The notes under the pieces are model-generated. The model worked only from the letters and a program-made list of their open reading frames with translations, did not search any database and had not been told where the DNA came from. This document shows positions 39,037 to 40,815 of a stretch of DNA of 40,815 nt, piece by piece. The stretch's first letter is position 1. Every line of letters starts with the position of its first letter. The stretch is from positions 1-40,815 of IMG/VR virus record IMGVR_UViG_3300029922_000146. One strand, given 5' to 3'. The DNA is from a virus. The position numbers and the translations under genes are program-made.

Positions 39037-39319
39037 CACTTTCCTGTTCTTTAAGTAGGTTCAGATATTCCGGGTCTTCGATCAGATTGCGCCACCAGTT
39101 CCCGACTCGGCCACTGGTTGCAACCATGTCTTGTGCTGATTCCCTCTTCTCGTCATCGCTTGCTAGCAAGTCCGCTATGTTCAAGATAAACGCGATACTA
39201 GCAAACAGATCACGAGAATGCAACCCTACGAGTTGTGCAAGTTCCAGATTAGTAGGTTCACGAAAAGCCGAATCCGGTACAATAAGTTCGTCCGTCTCGT
39301 CATCGGTTTCTTCATCCAT
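39023..39319 (-). CDS. Acidic hypothetical protein (98 aa)
   Basis: Acidic at both ends (MDEETDDETDELIVPDSAFR; KEQESDDED), with a helical middle (NLELAQLVGLHSRDLFASIA) and a GRVGNWWRNLIEDPEYLNLL motif shared in outline with the 30-residue protein downstream. No domain recognised. Part of a chain of small overlapping minus-strand genes upstream of the tRNA promoter. Confidence 0.7.
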   Translation of the reverse strand: MDEETDDETDELIVPDSAFREPTNLELAQLVGLHSRDLFASIAFILNIADLLASDDEKRESAQDMVATSGRVGNWWRNLIEDPEYLNLLKEQESDDED

Positions 39320-39526
39320 TTATACCTCGCCATTTCCGTTTAGGTGGTTGATCAAAGTCTTGACGTGCGGAAAAGAAAACGATTCCGTGTCATCAGAATT
39401 TATTCCATCGGCGGTAACCTCAAGGCCCGTTAGGTCAAGATCGGCCGTGTATGCGCCGAGTGTAACCTTACTCGCAATCTCGTTGATCGAAGTACCGGTT
39501 GCCGTGGCTTTGATGTTGAACTTCAT
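39320..39526 (-). CDS. Small hypothetical protein (68 aa)
   Basis: It starts MKFNIKATATGTSINEIASK and has a strand-rich middle (VTLGAYTADLDLTGLEVTAD) and a helical end. No family recognised. It abuts the 98-residue gene without gap and its start touches the stop of the preceding gene. Composition is similar to neighbours. Confidence 0.68.
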   Translation of the reverse strand: MKFNIKATATGTSINEIASKVTLGAYTADLDLTGLEVTADGINSDDTESFSFPHVKTLINHLNGNGEV

Positions 39527-39723
39527 TATTTGCTCCTGTTAAGTTTTCGTGACCGTTTTGCGATCTTGTTTTTTGCTCGACGTTTAGCGACTGTCGACTC
39601 CGGAACAGTACCTTCATATGAGTGTTTCCGACCGAATCCGTTACCCATATCTGTACGAACTCTAATTGTCCAACTGAGCCAGCGTTTTGCATTCTCTGTT
39701 CTCTCAACTAGTTTCTCAGACAT
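39526..39723 (-). CDS. Small basic protein (65 aa)
   Basis: Basic protein opening MSEKLVERTENAKRWLSWTI and closing VAKRRAKNKIAKRSRKLNRS. High Arg/Lys content in the last 22 residues suggests nucleic-acid binding. The overlapping frame in this stretch (39468-39707) is judged a shadow. It overlaps the next gene upstream by eight bases. Confidence 0.65.
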   Translation of the reverse strand: MSEKLVERTENAKRWLSWTIRVRTDMGNGFGRKHSYEGTVPESTVAKRRAKNKIAKRSRKLNRSK

Positions 39724-39985
39724 TAATTACTTTCCTCGGGCGTCCAACCGTCTTCGGCTGCCCCAGTGCGTCATTTCCAGCAGCCTCCGGTACGACAATC
39801 TGTTCTGGAGCTACCGTCTCAGGAGAACCTTTTGCACGAACCGTGAGCTCCATCGTATCACCGCTGACCTGCTCGATCATGCTGTTCTGCGCATAGAAAA
39901 GCTCTTCAGCTTGCTGCTTGTTCGCAGCATGAATCTGCTTGACACCGTGGGCCGTGCGTGTCCAAAATACATCGTACGTTGGCAT
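39716..39985 (-). CDS. Hypothetical protein with AT-hook-like C-terminus (89 aa)
   Basis: The N-terminal half (MPTYDVFWTRTAHGVKQIHA, then AEELFYAQNSMIEQ) resembles a small alpha-beta domain seen in many phage proteins (YxVxxxxxxxGxxxIxAxxxxxAxxxF). The C-terminus TVGRPRKVI contains a GRPRK AT-hook core that could bind the DNA minor groove. Role unknown. Confidence 0.72.
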   Translation of the reverse strand: MPTYDVFWTRTAHGVKQIHAANKQQAEELFYAQNSMIEQVSGDTMELTVRAKGSPETVAPEQIVVPEAAGNDALGQPKTVGRPRKVINV

Positions 39986-40180
39986 TTAATCTACCTCAAA
40001 TCCTTCTTGCTTAAGTATTGACTCTTCCGACTCGATCCGCTGCCAGAGCTTGTAGATTGTTTTCGAGTCCTTAATCTTAGCCCTGTAGTAACCAGCAAGG
40101 CGACGATGAAGCTGCCGCACAAGATATATGCGATCAACCATATCACTACTATAGCTACCAAGAGTAAAATTATCATCCAT
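39986..40180 (-). CDS. Hypothetical protein (64 aa)
   Basis: The ATG at 40180 is chosen because it overlaps the TGA of the preceding gene (TGATG); a longer form from 40255 would lie in that gene. Sequence MDDNFTLGSYSSDMVDRIYL then VRQLHRRLAGYYRAKIKDSK is helical and charged. No family recognised. Confidence 0.68.
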   Translation of the reverse strand: MDDNFTLGSYSSDMVDRIYLVRQLHRRLAGYYRAKIKDSKTIYKLWQRIESEESILKQEGFEVD

Positions 40181-40350
40181 CAATATCGCTTTTCTTCCGT
40201 TGTTCCATCTGCTTCTGCGAACGCTTTCGGTACGAACAATTCTTCCCAATGCCATTGGCTCAAGTGCAAGTCCATCTCACTTGCCAGCCTAGCCGCAGCC
40301 CGAAAATCCTTCGCGTAAATCTTGAAGTGCAGGAGGCCTAGGTCGTTCAT
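40180..40350 (-). CDS. Small protein (56 aa)
   Basis: The ATG at 40350 overlaps the stop of the diphosphohydrolase-like gene (ATGA), and its own TGA overlaps the next start. The product starts MNDLGLLHFKIYAKDFRAAA and continues LASEMDLHLSQWHWEELFVP with an acidic-basic end. Stop-start coupling on both sides supports it. Unknown function. Confidence 0.68.
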   Translation of the reverse strand: MNDLGLLHFKIYAKDFRAAARLASEMDLHLSQWHWEELFVPKAFAEADGTTEEKRY

Positions 40351-40815
40351 GGCTTGTACCGATCATCAAACTCCGGGTAGCGATCCATGAACTCCGCCAG
40401 CGCGAACATGTGGAACGCCACGTTCATTACATGCTTGCTACCGGTTTCCGGGTCATGGTCCTCACCGTTCCAGAACTGCGTCAGGTGCCTCATGGCAGCA
40501 GCGTAACTGTTCGACCACTCGTAGCCTTTGCGCCAATTGTTTTTTTCGTACTTTGACGCCCCGCGTGCATAGAGTTCTGCGAGTTCAGCAAGCGGACCAA
40601 CGGGTACCAAGTCATAGCGCTGCGGCTTGACACCCTTCTGCCCGCCCGTGCTGCTCGTCGTTCGCACTTCGCCAGATGGTAACGGTAAATCAGCGTTGGC
40701 ATGAAGCCCAGCAAGAGGATCGGAAACAGCAGTTCTAGCGCCTCCAGAATATTTTGCAAGAGAATCCTTCCACTCATCCTCAGTAAGCTGCGTCAGCGTA
40801 ATCTTGACATTATCG
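40347..40815 (-). CDS. dATP/dGTP diphosphohydrolase-like protein (DUF5664; 5'-partial)
   Basis: The frame is open to the right edge, beyond the GTG at 40667, so the start is outside the window. The visible N-terminal part reads DNVKITLTQLTEDEWKDSLA. The conserved part is GGQKGVKPQRYDLVPVGPLA, then YARGASKYEKNNWRKGYEWS, YAAAMRHLTQFWNGEDHDPE and KHVMNVAFHMFALAEF. This is the all-alpha NTP-pyrophosphatase pattern of DUF5664, whose characterised members (MazZ-like) hydrolyse dATP/dGTP. In phages it can shift nucleotide pools. Related genes are found with 2-aminoadenine synthesis, but no PurZ gene is seen here. Confidence 0.8.
   Translation of the reverse strand, partial: DNVKITLTQLTEDEWKDSLAKYSGGARTAVSDPLAGLHANADLPLPSGEVRTTSSTGGQKGVKPQRYDLVPVGPLAELAELYARGASKYEKNNWRKGYEWSNSYAAAMRHLTQFWNGEDHDPETGSKHVMNVAFHMFALAEFMDRYPEFDDRYKP

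Noticed and set aside
39468-39707. 79-aa minus-strand ORF overlapping the 65-aa basic gene
   Set aside because: It overlaps two coupled genes in another frame and lacks neighbour-style stop-start overlap.

Overview
This window is part of a tailed phage genome, almost certainly a siphovirus of an actinobacterial host. The structural genes give siphovirus morphology: portal, HK97-type head, tail tube proteins, a frameshifted tail assembly chaperone, and a 1157-residue tape measure protein. A WhiB-like protein (a family essentially confined to Actinobacteria and their phages) and an r1t-type holin-like protein point to the host group. Both ends of the window cut through genes. No integrase, excisionase or convincing repressor is visible, so lifestyle is undetermined here.

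Layout. (1) Plus strand, 1-14.55 kb: early/replication genes. These are a glycine-threonine repeat protein (cut at the left edge), small unknown and HTH proteins, and an RNA-repair-like block (polynucleotide kinase-phosphatase, KxHGT RNA ligase, ATP-grasp enzyme). They are followed by an SF2 helicase, WhiB-like protein, ERF annealase, RecB-like nuclease, SSB, primase-helicase, RuvC-like resolvase and a holin-like membrane protein. A tRNA-like element plus nested hairpins precedes the primase gene. (2) A bidirectional terminator at 14.6 kb separates the two convergent arms. (3) Minus strand, read from 40.8 kb down to 14.65 kb. It begins with a dATP/dGTP diphosphohydrolase-like gene (cut at the right edge) and a run of very small overlapping genes. 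A clean promoter then precedes two tRNAs (Trp and CAU), a structured leader and small genes. Next come terS, an intein-containing terL, portal, protease, decoration protein, major capsid, a terminator, head-tail connectors, tail terminator, two related tail-tube-like genes split by a plus-strand HNH endonuclease, another terminator, the chaperone pair, tape measure, minor tail proteins, a degenerate M23-like protein, two membrane proteins and a DnaQ-like exonuclease.

How it works together. The plus arm supplies DNA replication and recombination (primase-helicase, SSB, ERF, RecB-like nuclease, RuvC). It may also supply RNA repair (Pnk plus ligase), which would fit with the phage carrying its own tRNAs. 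The minus arm is a canonical head-to-tail morphogenesis cascade with two internal terminators that split it into head, connector/tube and tail/lysis units. Points of most interest are: a textbook U UUU UUA -1 frameshift site in the chaperone gene; an endonuclease-bearing intein immediately after the TerL Walker B motif; the HNH gene between two paralogous tube genes; a frameshifted copy of a small structural gene; a CAU tRNA with a C1-A72 mismatch and C33; a small gene that appears to start at ATC; and four intergenic regions with strong RNA secondary structure. All functions are inferred from sequence reading; no database search was possible.
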